64,000 bases of DNA from Debaryomyces hansenii CBS767 (taxonomy: Eukaryota; Ascomycota; Pichiomycetes; Serinales; Debaryomycetaceae): positions 1,178,001 to 1,242,000 of the forward strand of contig NC_006043.2 in the NCBI RefSeq assembly GCF_000006445.2, read 5' to 3'. The translations under genes and the position numbers were made by a program. The notes under the pieces are model-generated. The model was not told where the DNA came from, ran no database searches, and saw only the letters and a list, made by a program, of their open reading frames with translations. Of the stretch, positions 9,378 to 19,476 are shown in pieces; position 1 is the stretch's first letter, and each line of letters opens with the position of its first letter.

Positions 9378-10922
9378 ATGGGAAATAAGAGCCTTGCTGA
9401 GAAAATCGCTGAGTTGAGTAAACCTTCGACGGAGTTTGATATTGAAGATAACGATTTGCGGGACAATGTTTTTGATCATAATGGCGATGATGACCATCTG
9501 AACTCAGACCTGTCGGATGATGAAACATTAAAGAAACAGCACTATTTGGCGGTTGATAAGTCAAACATTAGAAATGAAAATGGCAATTTGAATTTGGGCA
9601 AAGCATATGGTGGTAAGGTAACTAGTAGAGGGGATTTATACGAATCCGATGAAGAGTCCAGAAGCCTCGATGAGCATGAAAATTCAGAAGACAGCGATTC
9701 GGGAATTTCTTTAAAAACTAACTCTGAAAGCGAATCTGAAGATGACGATGAGGATGAATCTGAGAGCGAAGATAAAGATGAAGTGACGAAGGAAGAAGAT
9801 TCAAATTTAACGCATAAAAGGTCAAAGTTGAAAGAGCTTATGTCAAACGAACGTCAACATATTGTTAATAGATTGTCACAGTCAGCTTCTAATGATGCTG
9901 TTAAAGGATTTGCGATATTGCAGCAACATAAGTTATTCGATTCTATTATCGATAGTCGTATGAAAGTACAGAAATCCCTCACAAACTCGAATGTATTGCC
10001 TATAAAAAGGGATATCTTAAAAGGACATTTTGCCACTAAAAAGACTGACAAATACTTAAACCAAACGCTGGAAAAATGTTTTGATTTATTGGATAGTATT
10101 TTAGCACTCAGGTCGAAACTTTTAAAGAAAGATTCTGTTTTGTCATCTTCCGAATCGCCTAAGTCGTTCAATCCTAAGAAAAGAACTTTAACGGACTATT
10201 TGGAAGCTACCGGGAAACAAGATACAGTATTAGAAAGATACCGAAGCTCTGTATTAAGTAAGTGGTCATCTAAAATTCACAACGCAGCAGGATCTACTGC
10301 TATTAGCTCTGGTAAATTCAAGGCTATAAATCAATCAGCTGAACAACAAGTCATCAACAATTTGTCTGACATGGACAGATTAATTAAGAGAACAAAACTC
10401 AATAGGCGCCAAGTCAAACCTTTAGGTTATGAGTACCATACAAGCCAAAGTGACATAACAGAGCAAGGATCTATAGATGATCAAAACCAAGATATTCCAA
10501 ATGAAAACAAACAGACAAATAAGTCCGATTTATCTGAACTTGCCAGTATATTTGATGATGAAGATTTCTATCGTGTTTTGCTTAACGACCTTGTGGACAA
10601 GAAAATTCAATCTAGTGACCCAGCCTCGGGTTTAACTGTTTCGTTAAGAAGTGTTCAACAAGCCCAAAAGTTCAAGAAGAACATTGATACCAAAGCCTCG
10701 AAGGGCCGTAAATTGAGATATCACATCCAAGAACAGATCGCAAACTTTGAAGCTCCTAGAGGAGGATGGAAATGGGATGACAATCAGATTGATGAATTTT
10801 TCGCATCGTTATTAGGTCAGAAAGTTAACATGAATGAAGTAGATGAAGATGAAGATCATAATAATGATGATGATGAAGAAATTGTTATTAATTCGAATGA
10901 TTCCTTTAAATTGTTTGGTTGA
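9378..10922 (+). CDS. BFR2: rRNA-processing protein Bfr2 (AATF/Che-1 family)
   Basis: A 514-residue nucleolar protein of the small-subunit processome, acting in 18S pre-rRNA maturation. Seen: an N-terminal KSLAEKIAELSKPSTEFDIED, then long acidic tracts (about residues 100-150, rich in Glu/Asp/Ser). The AATF leucine-zipper-like region covers about 155-270. The C-terminal TRAUB domain lies at about 400-490, with DDEDFYRVLLNDLVDKK, KASKGRKLRYHIQEQI and NFEAPRGGWKWDD. The protein ends in a second acidic tail. Length and domain order fit the family (about 534 residues in S. cerevisiae). Confidence 0.93.
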   Translation: MGNKSLAEKIAELSKPSTEFDIEDNDLRDNVFDHNGDDDHLNSDLSDDETLKKQHYLAVDKSNIRNENGNLNLGKAYGGKVTSRGDLYESDEESRSLDEHENSEDSDSGISLKTNSESESEDDDEDESESEDKDEVTKEEDSNLTHKRSKLKELMSNERQHIVNRLSQSASNDAVKGFAILQQHKLFDSIIDSRMKVQKSLTNSNVLPIKRDILKGHFATKKTDKYLNQTLEKCFDLLDSILALRSKLLKKDSVLSSSESPKSFNPKKRTLTDYLEATGKQDTVLERYRSSVLSKWSSKIHNAAGSTAISSGKFKAINQSAEQQVINNLSDMDRLIKRTKLNRRQVKPLGYEYHTSQSDITEQGSIDDQNQDIPNENKQTNKSDLSELASIFDDEDFYRVLLNDLVDKKIQSSDPASGLTVSLRSVQQAQKFKKNIDTKASKGRKLRYHIQEQIANFEAPRGGWKWDDNQIDEFFASLLGQKVNMNEVDEDEDHNNDDDEEIVINSNDSFKLFG

Positions 10923-11095
10923 AGTATGCATAAATATATAATATATAATATAATTTTTAACGCATGATTGTCATATATTAGTTTCGCAATATCATGTATG
11001 AGTACTAATACTGATAAACAAAAAACAGGAAGCAACTAAATTCCTTTTTTCTAAGGTTAGATTCTACTTACAAAAAATAATGCTGACTGGACTAA

Positions 11096-11792
11096 TAGTT
11101 TAATAAATTAATCTGTATGTGATACTTTTATATATATATCTATGTACGATGACCTACCGTATTGGTCCCATTTTTAAGAATTCCAGGAAATCCATCTCAT
11201 CAGGCACTTCTTTGTCAGAATTATTATGTTCCGAATCATACCTCTTTTCTAAATTATCATCTTGCAAATGCTTATTAGGCGATATAGAATCAGCGTTCTT
11301 AGTAGTATTAAGTTTGTTATGTGCTAACTTTGTCGTGTCGACGTCCATATGACGAGTATCCGAAAGAATTTTTGAGTAGTCATGAAAGCTGGAACCACTG
11401 AAAGAATTATTTAATGAAAGGTCTGCCAAATAATTAAGTTCTGACTGTTGGGTATTATATGATTTGGGTAACGAAAATAGGGGTAGAAAAGATATGAAAT
11501 GTCTCCAACGAGAATATGTATATCTCTCAGTTGGTGAAGTATCTACTTCACTTGTTATAATCTTCCACGGCCTTTCTCTTATTGAAAATACAATAGTATC
11601 AATAGTACAATTGAATGCTTTCATAAACGCAGAAACTGAACTTAGCCAAACTATTGGTTTATTTTGGGCATGGGTGTATCTGAAGTTCACAGCTTGAACT
11701 ATCAAAGGAAATATCCATAAAAAAACGTAGGACACTGGATAAATAAATATTGTTTTCATTTGTCGCTCAACTTGTGTTTGGCGCTTTCTAAT
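11096..11792. repeat. Partial copy of the receptor gene at 12.1-12.8 kb
   Basis: This stretch aligns base by base, with scattered differences, to about 12140-12830, including the 3' flank (both contain AATAAATTAATCTGT, then a near-identical run into the stop codon) and the coding part for helices 6-7 and the tail. On its other side the match stops at the codons for RKRQ and resumes in sequence that resembles the receptor's 5' flank (CATGTCATATAACTTA near 11800 versus CATATCATATAACTTA near 13855). This is best explained by duplication of the whole gene followed by an internal deletion in this copy. Confidence 0.8.
11154..11759 (-). pseudogene. Internally deleted copy of the Gpr1/Git3-like receptor
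   Basis: A 201-codon frame beginning at an internal Met (MKTIFIYPVSYVFLWIFPLI). It is clearly homologous to the C-terminal ~200 residues of the neighbouring 529-residue receptor, with the same helix 6-7 block, the same IRERPWKIITSEVD segment and the same C-terminal FLEFLKMGPI. Helices 1-5 and the third loop are missing. The frame has stayed open despite many substitutions, so either the loss is recent or the two-helix remnant is still expressed. I call it a pseudogene because it lacks the ligand-binding part. Confidence 0.75.
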
Positions 11793-12193
11793 TTAATGTC
11801 CATGTCATATAACTTATTAAGTTCGATAGACATGTAAACAAATTTTGGTATATAGTTGTTGCAGCTCTAATCCATCAGACTTTTTTTTTAAAACATTTGA
11901 TCATGTGACTTTCTTCATTTATTGAAGCCACTATGCTTGAAGTATAATCATTATATTCAAGTAAGGGATACGAGTGTCATATTTTGTAAAGAGTTTATTA
12001 TAGCGACTATAGTTTATTTATATTGTCGAGCAGGTTCAACACTTCTTGCAACATTGAAATCCGTACTCCTTTGATTTCGTATATCTGGTAGGTGAGGTCA
12101 ACTTCCATATACATATATATCGAGTATGCTAGTAGTTCGAATAATAAATTAATCTGTCTGTGATATTTTTATGTATATATCTATGAACACGAC

Positions 12194-13783
12194 CTACAGT
12201 ATTGGTCCCATCTTTAAAAATTCTGTAAAATCCATCTCATCAGGGGATTCTTGATCAGAACTATTATGTTCTAAACTATGCCCTTTTTCTAAATTGTCAT
12301 CTTGCGAATACGTATTAGGTGACATGGAATAAGCATGCTTGTTAATATTAAGTTGGCTAGGAGTAGATTGAGTCGTATTGATGTTCGTATTATGTGTGTC
12401 TGAAAGAATTTTCGAGTAGTCGGGGAAGTTGGAATCACTGAAAGAATTATTTAATGCAAAATCTGGTGGATCTTTAAGTTCTGACTGTTGGATAATATAT
12501 GATTTGGGTAACGAAAATAAAGGTAGAAATGAAATGAAATGTCGCCAACGAGGATACGTATAATTTTCAGTTGGTGAAATATCAACTTCACTTGTTATAA
12601 TCTTCCAGGGCCTTTCTCTTATTAAAAATACAATAGTGTCAACTGTACAATTCAAAGGTTGCATAAACGCAGAAATTGAGTTTAGCCATACTATTGGCTT
12701 CCTGGAAAGACCATATTTGAAATCAAGCGCGTGGACAATCAATGGAAATATCCATAAAATAATGTAGGACACTGGATAAATAAATATTGTCTTCATTTGT
12801 CGCTCAACTTGTGTTTGGCGCTTTCTAAATTGTTGCAATGCATCGTCGTTAAGGTTTCCTGGCATCAAGTTATGATTGTTGTTTATAGGCGTTTCCCTCG
12901 ATTGGTCATCAGCTTGTTGTTCTTCATTTATTGGCGTATCACTATTACCATCCCCTTTCAGAGAGTCCGATAGAATGACATTCAAAAACAATACGAATCC
13001 CAAGGCTTTAGAAAACTTTTTCCATATGGAAGTATTCTGATGGTCTGCTTCTTCAGTTCCAACCATCGTGTTTCTAACGTTACTATATTGCCTTGTTACA
13101 TGATGATAGACACAACCATATATAACAAAAATTGAGATGATGATTAAGTAACGAGGGATCCAGCTTAATACAAGTCTGTACCAAAGTGGACGTGTAGGCA
13201 TGTAGCACCAATTTGTTAATGGCTCATACCCCATGCCATTGATGAAGGCTAGAGATGCAAGTAATATAGGTAGCAAAATAGATATAGCATAAACGTAATA
13301 TCTGTATCGAAATAATCCCCCTTCATAACTCATACCACGTTTGACTGTCTGGTTTGGTTTGAAAACCAATAATGCGATGTGAATAGCAAAACTTAAAATT
13401 GCAATATCAGATCCTTCAATAGATAAAGCTGTGAAAAATCCAACAACTTTACAAAAGTTTAGATCATAATACACCGAAGCCTTTGCCACCACTCTTGCTG
13501 GGTATAATAATAGAAATAATGCTTTAATACAGTCGTATAATATCAAGAAAAAAATCAACTGATGTCTGAAAACCCGTTTCTTATAATCAATTGCCAAAAG
13601 AAAGTATATACCAATTATACCTGCAAAAATCGACATCGTTGAAGAAATAATAGCTAATAACCTTGTCGTGTAAGCTTCTCCTGGAGTATAACGTTCAAGG
13701 TCTGCCATGATATTGTAAGTTGTCCTTACGATAAGGTCGGACAGCTGGTGCACCACGTCATACCAGCTCTTATCTGTAGGCAT
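12194..13783 (-). CDS. Gpr1/Git3-like G-protein-coupled receptor
   Basis: A 529-residue protein with seven predicted membrane helices. Five lie in the first ~225 residues (for example LLAIISSTMSIFAGIIGIYFLLA, LIFFLILYDCIKALFLLLYPA, ILSFAIHIALLVF, LPILLASLAFI, YLIIISIFVIYGCVYH). A third cytoplasmic loop of about 100 residues follows. Then comes the Git3 C-terminal block QVERQMKTIFIYPVSYIILW with helices 6 and 7, and an Asn/Ser-rich tail. In yeasts this family senses glucose or amino acids and signals through Gpa2, cAMP and PKA. The third loop and tail are much shorter than in S. cerevisiae Gpr1 (961 residues), so it could be a paralogue with another ligand. A partial copy lies directly downstream. 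Confidence 0.72.
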   Translation of the reverse strand: MPTDKSWYDVVHQLSDLIVRTTYNIMADLERYTPGEAYTTRLLAIISSTMSIFAGIIGIYFLLAIDYKKRVFRHQLIFFLILYDCIKALFLLLYPARVVAKASVYYDLNFCKVVGFFTALSIEGSDIAILSFAIHIALLVFKPNQTVKRGMSYEGGLFRYRYYVYAISILLPILLASLAFINGMGYEPLTNWCYMPTRPLWYRLVLSWIPRYLIIISIFVIYGCVYHHVTRQYSNVRNTMVGTEEADHQNTSIWKKFSKALGFVLFLNVILSDSLKGDGNSDTPINEEQQADDQSRETPINNNHNLMPGNLNDDALQQFRKRQTQVERQMKTIFIYPVSYIILWIFPLIVHALDFKYGLSRKPIVWLNSISAFMQPLNCTVDTIVFLIRERPWKIITSEVDISPTENYTYPRWRHFISFLPLFSLPKSYIIQQSELKDPPDFALNNSFSDSNFPDYSKILSDTHNTNINTTQSTPSQLNINKHAYSMSPNTYSQDDNLEKGHSLEHNSSDQESPDEMDFTEFLKMGPIL

Positions 13784-14784
13784 TTGATTCTATTTTTAAA
13801 TTAAATATAACTTTCTTGATTTTCCGTAATTTTTGTTCAGTTTAATATTATTACCATATCATATAACTTATATTTACCTTAATATATAGAAGCAAGCCCT
13901 TGAAAATAATCTTGGTTATTGCTGCACTAACCAGCCATGAGATATTTTTTTTTGCATAATCATGTGACTTCGTTTAATATGCTACACTAGACCAAATCAC
14001 TCCAGGGGTACAACGGAGTAAGGGTGAAAAGAATTTAGTAACAGACGTAGAAGTAGTCGACACACAAACAATCTAAGGTCAAATATAATACCAGTGTGTG
14101 CACGGTGATTACAACTATGACCCATGTTTGGTGAGGAGTTTTCTTACTCGAGTAGATTGGATATTTCTTGCAGCATTGAAGTTTCTATTCTGATTGAATT
14201 TAGAATTTTCATCTTGGGAAGGTAATGCTTATCGAAATTTAATATTCTCTATATTCTAACAAATTTGTTTCTTTCAAGTTGGTCAACACCAACAAACATG
14301 AAAAAAAATTGAAAAATATGTTGCCAGAATCTGTAGGCAAATAAAACTAAAATAAAAATAGCACCAACCTCAAATAGCGCATGATATTTGAATATTTAAG
14401 TATTCAAGCTTATAATCGGGGAAATATATTTGTGGTATTCGAATTTTTCGATAAAGATAGGTAAAACATAGTACTAGCAGCGTATTGAAAAAAGATTAAA
14501 TGAAATTAATTTAGTTAAGATTCCAAGCCGTAAATAATTATTCAATAATTTAGTCAAGTTATATTCTTGAAGATATATTATTACCTGTTCAGTTTCATAA
14601 AGACTCAGGAAATACGTATAATATCTAAAAATCTCTAGTTCACTAAATTTCTTGAGTATGCATATTAGAAGATATTTTTATGGTTAGAAAGCTGTACAAG
14701 AGAGATTCTTTCGTCGAGCAATCACACTAGTAAAATATCATTCAATCGATCTATAACAAAATAAATCAGTGCCAATAACAATTA
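13784..14784. other. Intergenic, receptor promoter side; no gene seen
   Basis: About 1 kb between the receptor start and the topoisomerase fragment. Parts resemble the flank of the deleted receptor copy: a T-run then ATCATGTGACTT near 13965 versus ATCATGTGACTT near 11902, and a TCTTGCAGCATTGAA-type stretch near 14165 versus 12040. The duplication unit therefore included several hundred bases of promoter. Nothing else is recognised. Confidence 0.5.
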
Positions 14785-15070
14785 TAACTGTCAACCTATT
14801 ATTAAACCTTGCCTGTTCGGATAATTTAGTTAATTGATGTTGCATTTCATCGGTGATATGATCTTTATGACGTTGATAATATTCCAATCTGACATAGTAA
14901 AACTCTCATTATTTCCAAAGGACTTTCATATTTCTTGATTTTACCCATTGGATCAAACGCAACCATTTTAGTTAAACTGACGGCGGAAATTAAGTTAAAT
15001 CTCTCTAGTAATCCAACTTTTAACGACTTAGCCATTTCATCAGCGCTAAGCTTAACGACAAATCTAATAT
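14785..15070 (-). pseudogene. TOP2: DNA topoisomerase II fragment (relic)
   Basis: Read on the minus strand, one frame gives FVVKLSADEMAKS, GLLERFNL, TKMVAFDPMGKIKKYESP. A second frame then gives EFYYVRLEYYQRHKDHI and LTKLSEQARF. These are, in order, consecutive conserved blocks of eukaryotic topoisomerase II (the end of the breakage-reunion core). The protein continues across one frameshift near 14905-14920 and fades after about 14790. Only about 95 codons of a ~1400-residue enzyme remain. It lies 45 bases past the stop of the Gal4-like gene. An intact TOP2 must exist elsewhere, since it is essential. Confidence 0.8.
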
Positions 15071-15114
15071 TGAAAAGATATGCAACAAAACCTGTTTGTT
15101 TATTTATTTGTTCC

Positions 15115-17637
15115 TTAATTATCAAAGTGCACAGAATCCCGGGACTGCTGGTGTTTTTGGCTATTTTCAAATATTGGATCATTCGGAAATAATTCTTGTT
15201 GTAAAAAGTTGTTAATAACAGCTTCTTCTGATGACAAAAGTTCACCACGAAGTTGACTATCATTAGATATATCTTCTTCTGACATAAACTGATCATATAT
15301 CTCATCACCCATAGGTAGTATGTTTGAATCAATACCTGAATGACTAAAATCAACCCCAACATTAGAGAATAAATTTATGGTCGCAGAGGGAAGATCAGAA
15401 AAATCAAAACCTTCTTTGCCATTCTCCCCTTCAGATACAATTTTATTGTTATCATAGTTGGTATTCTCATTAATTTCATTCAAGTTCTCTAGAATAGGCT
15501 GAGCTAAAAAATTAACAGTTTCAATCAAATTCTTAGCCAGGCTATTAAAACCTTGCAAGCTGATTAATGTATTCCTGGTCTGTTCAATATCATCTAACCA
15601 TAACTTGAAATCATTATCTATCCCTTTTGGACATTTCTTATAGAGTAATAGTATTGGTATTAAGACAGCTTGAAAAATAAAATATGTTGCATACCATGAT
15701 GATAAAATATCTAATTCGCAATTTGATACGTAGTGGTTGATAGAGTTTATAGTATCTTTTGCTGCCAGATAACAATTCTTCATGCATAAATCCAATAAGC
15801 CGTTCAATTCTAAGTTCGAGTAATCATTCAGTTCCATGTCATATTTATCAAAAAACTTTCCTGATTCCCAAATGAAACTTCTAAACATTAATATCTGAAT
15901 ATTTTTATATCGCCATATAATTCGTCTTCGCGTAAAATCAAACCACTTAGGTATGCTTAAAGTACCATCCAAATTAATTTTGAACCAAGTTTGAGGACAA
16001 ACTTCTTTTAGACATTTAGTCACCACCATGTCATCTTCCTTGAAATATTGAGGTAATGATTTTGCAAATCCGATGATTAGATTATTCAACTCGATTAGTC
16101 CTGACATTTTTGTCTTAGGATTTTCAACATTAATACCAGAAACTTTGGTGATATAACTGTAGATCTTATAGGAAATTCTTGAAAGTCTAGCTTCTTGTTG
16201 TAGTCCAGCATAGATTGTAGGATATGGCTTAATGAGTGTATATGCGTTAGAATCTTCTCTTAGAGTTTCAATTTCTACATCTTCAACATTCAATGGATAT
16301 TTTATATCAATGGACTCTAGAAGGGGTAAATGCAAAGGTCGTCCAAAGGTTATAGTAAGCCCAACATCAAAGAAAAATAATCCCCACCATAACCTTCTTC
16401 TTCTTTCTCGAGTTTCCAAAAAATGAGAACCTTGATTATTAGAGTTTTCAATTATATTCACCTCCTTATGAAGTCCGAAACTAATAGCCATCCTCAAGCT
16501 CAATCCTTGGTAGTTCCAGCCAGTATTGGGTTTGTTTCTTTTTTGTACATAATTACCTAGTAAAACAAATGCATTTAGTAGTTGGTAACTACCACATTCC
16601 ATGATATTAATTTCCTGTAATGTTGATTTGACTCTTTTATAATATAACAAATCAATAATAGATGGCTCTCCAAACTTACATAATGCTCCAATAGCAAGTA
16701 CCGTATTAAGTAAAACCTGAAATGAGATATCTTTAATGGAACTTGGCCCATTTGGATTTGCAGCTGAGTTTGATTTGGAAAATCCATACTCTTTTAAGAA
16801 AGAAGTCTTCTTTATAAATGGGTAACAGCAATGATAATTATCAAAATATGAATTTACAAGATCATTTCTGAAGGAGGGGTCATTTAATAAGATATCTGAA
16901 TTTTCACTTTTAAGTAGTTTCGAATTATTCTGATCGTACAACAATCCCAAATTTGAATAGTATTTGGTGTCTAGAGCGTTCTTGCGAATGATATTATCGT
17001 TTCGTTCGTTATCTTCCGAGACTTTCAAGAATCTCAAAAGTCCGTTACTTGAACTTATTCCATAAAATGCATGCAGCTTTATAAAACTAGATTCGTGGCC
17101 AATTGATAAAGCTCCCATTCCGTCTATAAGTCCATTTGAAGAATAGGGTATGCTATCTGGGGTATTGCCATCCATACCTGAATCTATAGGCAGGGCTTCA
17201 TCATTGGTAGATGTTGGGTCTTTCTCGTACCAGTCTAAGTCATCCACGTTATAGAAATCTTCATATAATAGAAAATCTTCAGCATTAAAGTCTTTTGTTT
17301 CAGTGTCAACTGAATCAGGACTTTCTTGAATATCTGACTCTCCCTGAAGTACCTGATAATTTATGTCGTTGTGATTTTTATCAGAGGTTGATTGATTCTG
17401 AAGTAACACATCCCTTTCCTGGTTTGAGTTTACAAGCTTCCCTAAAGTATTTTCTAAATTGATAATTCGGTTTTGTAATTGTTGTACATACGCTTTCGTT
17501 AAAGGTGGTGGTCTCTGTCTTGGAGTATAGGCGCATGCTTTATTAAACTTGATGCAGCTAGAACATTTTGGTAGCTCCCTTGAACATTTAAGTTTCCTCC
17601 GGCGACAAAAATCGCAAGAATTACTCATTGGTGACAT
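15115..17637 (-). CDS. Gal4/Lac9-like Zn2Cys6 transcription factor
   Basis: An 840-residue protein. The zinc cluster is at residues 8-35 with the exact spacing C8-x2-C11-x6-C18-x6-C25-x2-C28-x6-C35. A linker with RQRPPPLTKAYVQQLQ and a short leucine-heptad coiled coil (about 50-70) follow, as in Gal4 and Lac9. The fungal-specific regulatory domain is at about 240-600 (YFDNYHCCYPFIKK, SYQLLNAFVLLGNYVQKRNKPNTGW, RRRRLWWGLFFFDVGLTITFGRP). The C-terminus is acidic with hydrophobic residues, as expected for an activation domain. Gal4-type proteins bind CGG-N11-CCG; such a site occurs at 21091. The neighbours are a sugar transporter and two sugar-type dehydrogenases. Exact orthology to GAL4/LAC9 is not proven. 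Confidence 0.8.
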   Translation of the reverse strand: MSPMSNSCDFCRRRKLKCSRELPKCSSCIKFNKACAYTPRQRPPPLTKAYVQQLQNRIINLENTLGKLVNSNQERDVLLQNQSTSDKNHNDINYQVLQGESDIQESPDSVDTETKDFNAEDFLLYEDFYNVDDLDWYEKDPTSTNDEALPIDSGMDGNTPDSIPYSSNGLIDGMGALSIGHESSFIKLHAFYGISSSNGLLRFLKVSEDNERNDNIIRKNALDTKYYSNLGLLYDQNNSKLLKSENSDILLNDPSFRNDLVNSYFDNYHCCYPFIKKTSFLKEYGFSKSNSAANPNGPSSIKDISFQVLLNTVLAIGALCKFGEPSIIDLLYYKRVKSTLQEINIMECGSYQLLNAFVLLGNYVQKRNKPNTGWNYQGLSLRMAISFGLHKEVNIIENSNNQGSHFLETRERRRRLWWGLFFFDVGLTITFGRPLHLPLLESIDIKYPLNVEDVEIETLREDSNAYTLIKPYPTIYAGLQQEARLSRISYKIYSYITKVSGINVENPKTKMSGLIELNNLIIGFAKSLPQYFKEDDMVVTKCLKEVCPQTWFKINLDGTLSIPKWFDFTRRRIIWRYKNIQILMFRSFIWESGKFFDKYDMELNDYSNLELNGLLDLCMKNCYLAAKDTINSINHYVSNCELDILSSWYATYFIFQAVLIPILLLYKKCPKGIDNDFKLWLDDIEQTRNTLISLQGFNSLAKNLIETVNFLAQPILENLNEINENTNYDNNKIVSEGENGKEGFDFSDLPSATINLFSNVGVDFSHSGIDSNILPMGDEIYDQFMSEEDISNDSQLRGELLSSEEAVINNFLQQELFPNDPIFENSQKHQQSRDSVHFDN

Positions 17638-17883
17638 GAATAATCGAAGAGGTGAATTGAGTATAAATAATGAAAAGAATGCCCCACATTATATTTCTGC
17701 ATACAAGCTCAAATATCAGATTCATTGAACACCTATTTGCAAGCTTTAGAGACTAGACTTTTCTATTAAGTCACTAGATTTTCAGAATCGTGAATAGACA
17801 CGAACAATGACTAACAATAACTATGGTCGTCTACTGTGCTGAACAACTTTCTTTTATTTATAAATTTATCTATATAGATAAAG

Positions 17884-19476
17884 CTACTTACTTATGCTAT
17901 TTGATTCCACTTGTTCGACATGCGTTACGTTATTTTCCTTAGAATCACTTAAATAACCGTCAAGACTTTGAATAGTAACTCCCGCGGACCTCCATGGTGG
18001 GATACAATTTTGGAAAGTCATATCAATTTCTTCTAGCGTTTTCATACGAGTTTCAGGGTATGAAAGGAAGGTATGAACGGTCATAGCGCCGCAGAATGTT
18101 CCAAAAACAAAGTAAGTTTTCCAAGTAATATTTCTAAATGCTGAAGAAGTAAAAAGAGCTATGGCAAAATTTATTGCCCAGTCACTTGCAACTGCTAACA
18201 GTCCTGCTTTTGATCTTGTCCTAGTTGGGAGCACTTCAGAAAAATAACACCATGAACATACTGCCCACGTACTAGCGAAGGTGGCAACGAATAAATAAGA
18301 GCAAGCAACAATGGCTTTTCCAATATTTCGATGTTCTTCGGGGATAGTAACAACCACGGTTGCGTCACTGGTGACGTTTTCTACCTTTTCAGAATAGGCT
18401 GCAAAGAGTCCACCAACAGCAAATAGCCATGCCATCATTAGTACACCACCGATTAGCATTAGTCTTCTTCTTCCAACATAATCAGATAAAGGCAAAGCTA
18501 TTAAAGTCACGCCAAAATTGATAACATATTGGATACTTGAACTAACTAAAACTGTATTTCCAGTATATCCCACCATTTCAAAGATATAGACTATATAATA
18601 CATCATCACGTTCATTCCGGTAAGCTGATTCCAGATTTGAGCCGAAATACCAACAATACTACTTTTATAGTTCTTTTTCCTGAAAAGATCTAGGTACCCT
18701 ATATCTTTTGATAATTTATGAATTGTGATACTTTCCTTCAACTCCTCTAATTCAATCAAATATCTTCCTGTTTTGTCTTTTTCGTTAATTCTTCGAATCA
18801 CTTCTTCTGCTTGCTCCCACTTACTATTGTTTGCTAACCAGCGTGGTGACTCAGGTAAAATGAATACACCAGCAAACAAAACCAAACCGGGAATCATTTG
18901 TAGCGCCCAAGCTAATCTGAAAGACGCCTGACCGTTAATAAATGTACAACCATATCCTATGTAAAACATTATCAATATCCCAAATGTGATAGCTAATTGA
19001 AATAAACCTCCAATAACACCTCTAGAAGGGGCAGGAGATACTTCTGAACAATATATTGGGGTTATTGCGGATCCAATACCAACACCTACCCCGGATATTA
19101 TGCGACCTGCGATTAATTGACCAAGGTTTCTGCATGATGATTGGATTATGGAACCTAAAACCCAGAACATGGCACAAAAAAGCAATGAGGTTCTTCTCCC
19201 AATTCTTTCTGATACAAAAGATGATAATATTGCACCCAAGAAGCTCCCTGCAGACATGGATGCAGTAATTGCACCCTGTGTCGTAGAGTTTGGATAATTG
19301 AAGAACCGCCTGTAGGATGGTTCAGATATAAATGCAGAGATTGAAGAGACATCAAATCCAAACATCATACCTGAGATTGTTGTAATCATAGCAATAACAT
19401 ATATATTATATGTCGTATGAAACTTATCAAGCTCCTTGTTTAAGCTGCAGAAACCAAATCTGATTTTATTGAACAT
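17884..19476 (-). CDS. MFS sugar transporter (hexose/HGT type)
   Basis: A 530-residue, twelve-helix transporter of the plasma membrane. The frame is open further upstream but without an ATG; the first ATG is 19476 (MFNKIRFGFCSL). Sugar-porter signatures: SERIGRRTSLLFCAMFWVLG after helix 2, GRIISGVGVGIGSAITPIYCSE before helix 4-5, PESPRWLA at the end of helix 6, QIWNQLTGMNVMMYYI in helix 7, LSDYVGRRRLMLIGG after helix 8 and PETRMKTLEEID near the end. The QLTGMN motif is typical of hexose carriers. It lies between the Gal4-like regulator and the SDR genes. Sugar specificity cannot be told from sequence. Confidence 0.87.
   Translation of the reverse strand: MFNKIRFGFCSLNKELDKFHTTYNIYVIAMITTISGMMFGFDVSSISAFISEPSYRRFFNYPNSTTQGAITASMSAGSFLGAILSSFVSERIGRRTSLLFCAMFWVLGSIIQSSCRNLGQLIAGRIISGVGVGIGSAITPIYCSEVSPAPSRGVIGGLFQLAITFGILIMFYIGYGCTFINGQASFRLAWALQMIPGLVLFAGVFILPESPRWLANNSKWEQAEEVIRRINEKDKTGRYLIELEELKESITIHKLSKDIGYLDLFRKKNYKSSIVGISAQIWNQLTGMNVMMYYIVYIFEMVGYTGNTVLVSSSIQYVINFGVTLIALPLSDYVGRRRLMLIGGVLMMAWLFAVGGLFAAYSEKVENVTSDATVVVTIPEEHRNIGKAIVACSYLFVATFASTWAVCSWCYFSEVLPTRTRSKAGLLAVASDWAINFAIALFTSSAFRNITWKTYFVFGTFCGAMTVHTFLSYPETRMKTLEEIDMTFQNCIPPWRSAGVTIQSLDGYLSDSKENNVTHVEQVESNSISK

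Noticed and set aside
9178..9564. 128-codon minus-strand frame over the BFR2 start
   Set aside because: Overlaps the strongly supported BFR2 start and promoter, and shows no family features.
14865..15362. A single 165-codon minus-strand gene
   Set aside because: Its first half is only another frame of the Gal4-like gene; the real signal is the topoisomerase fragment in its second half.
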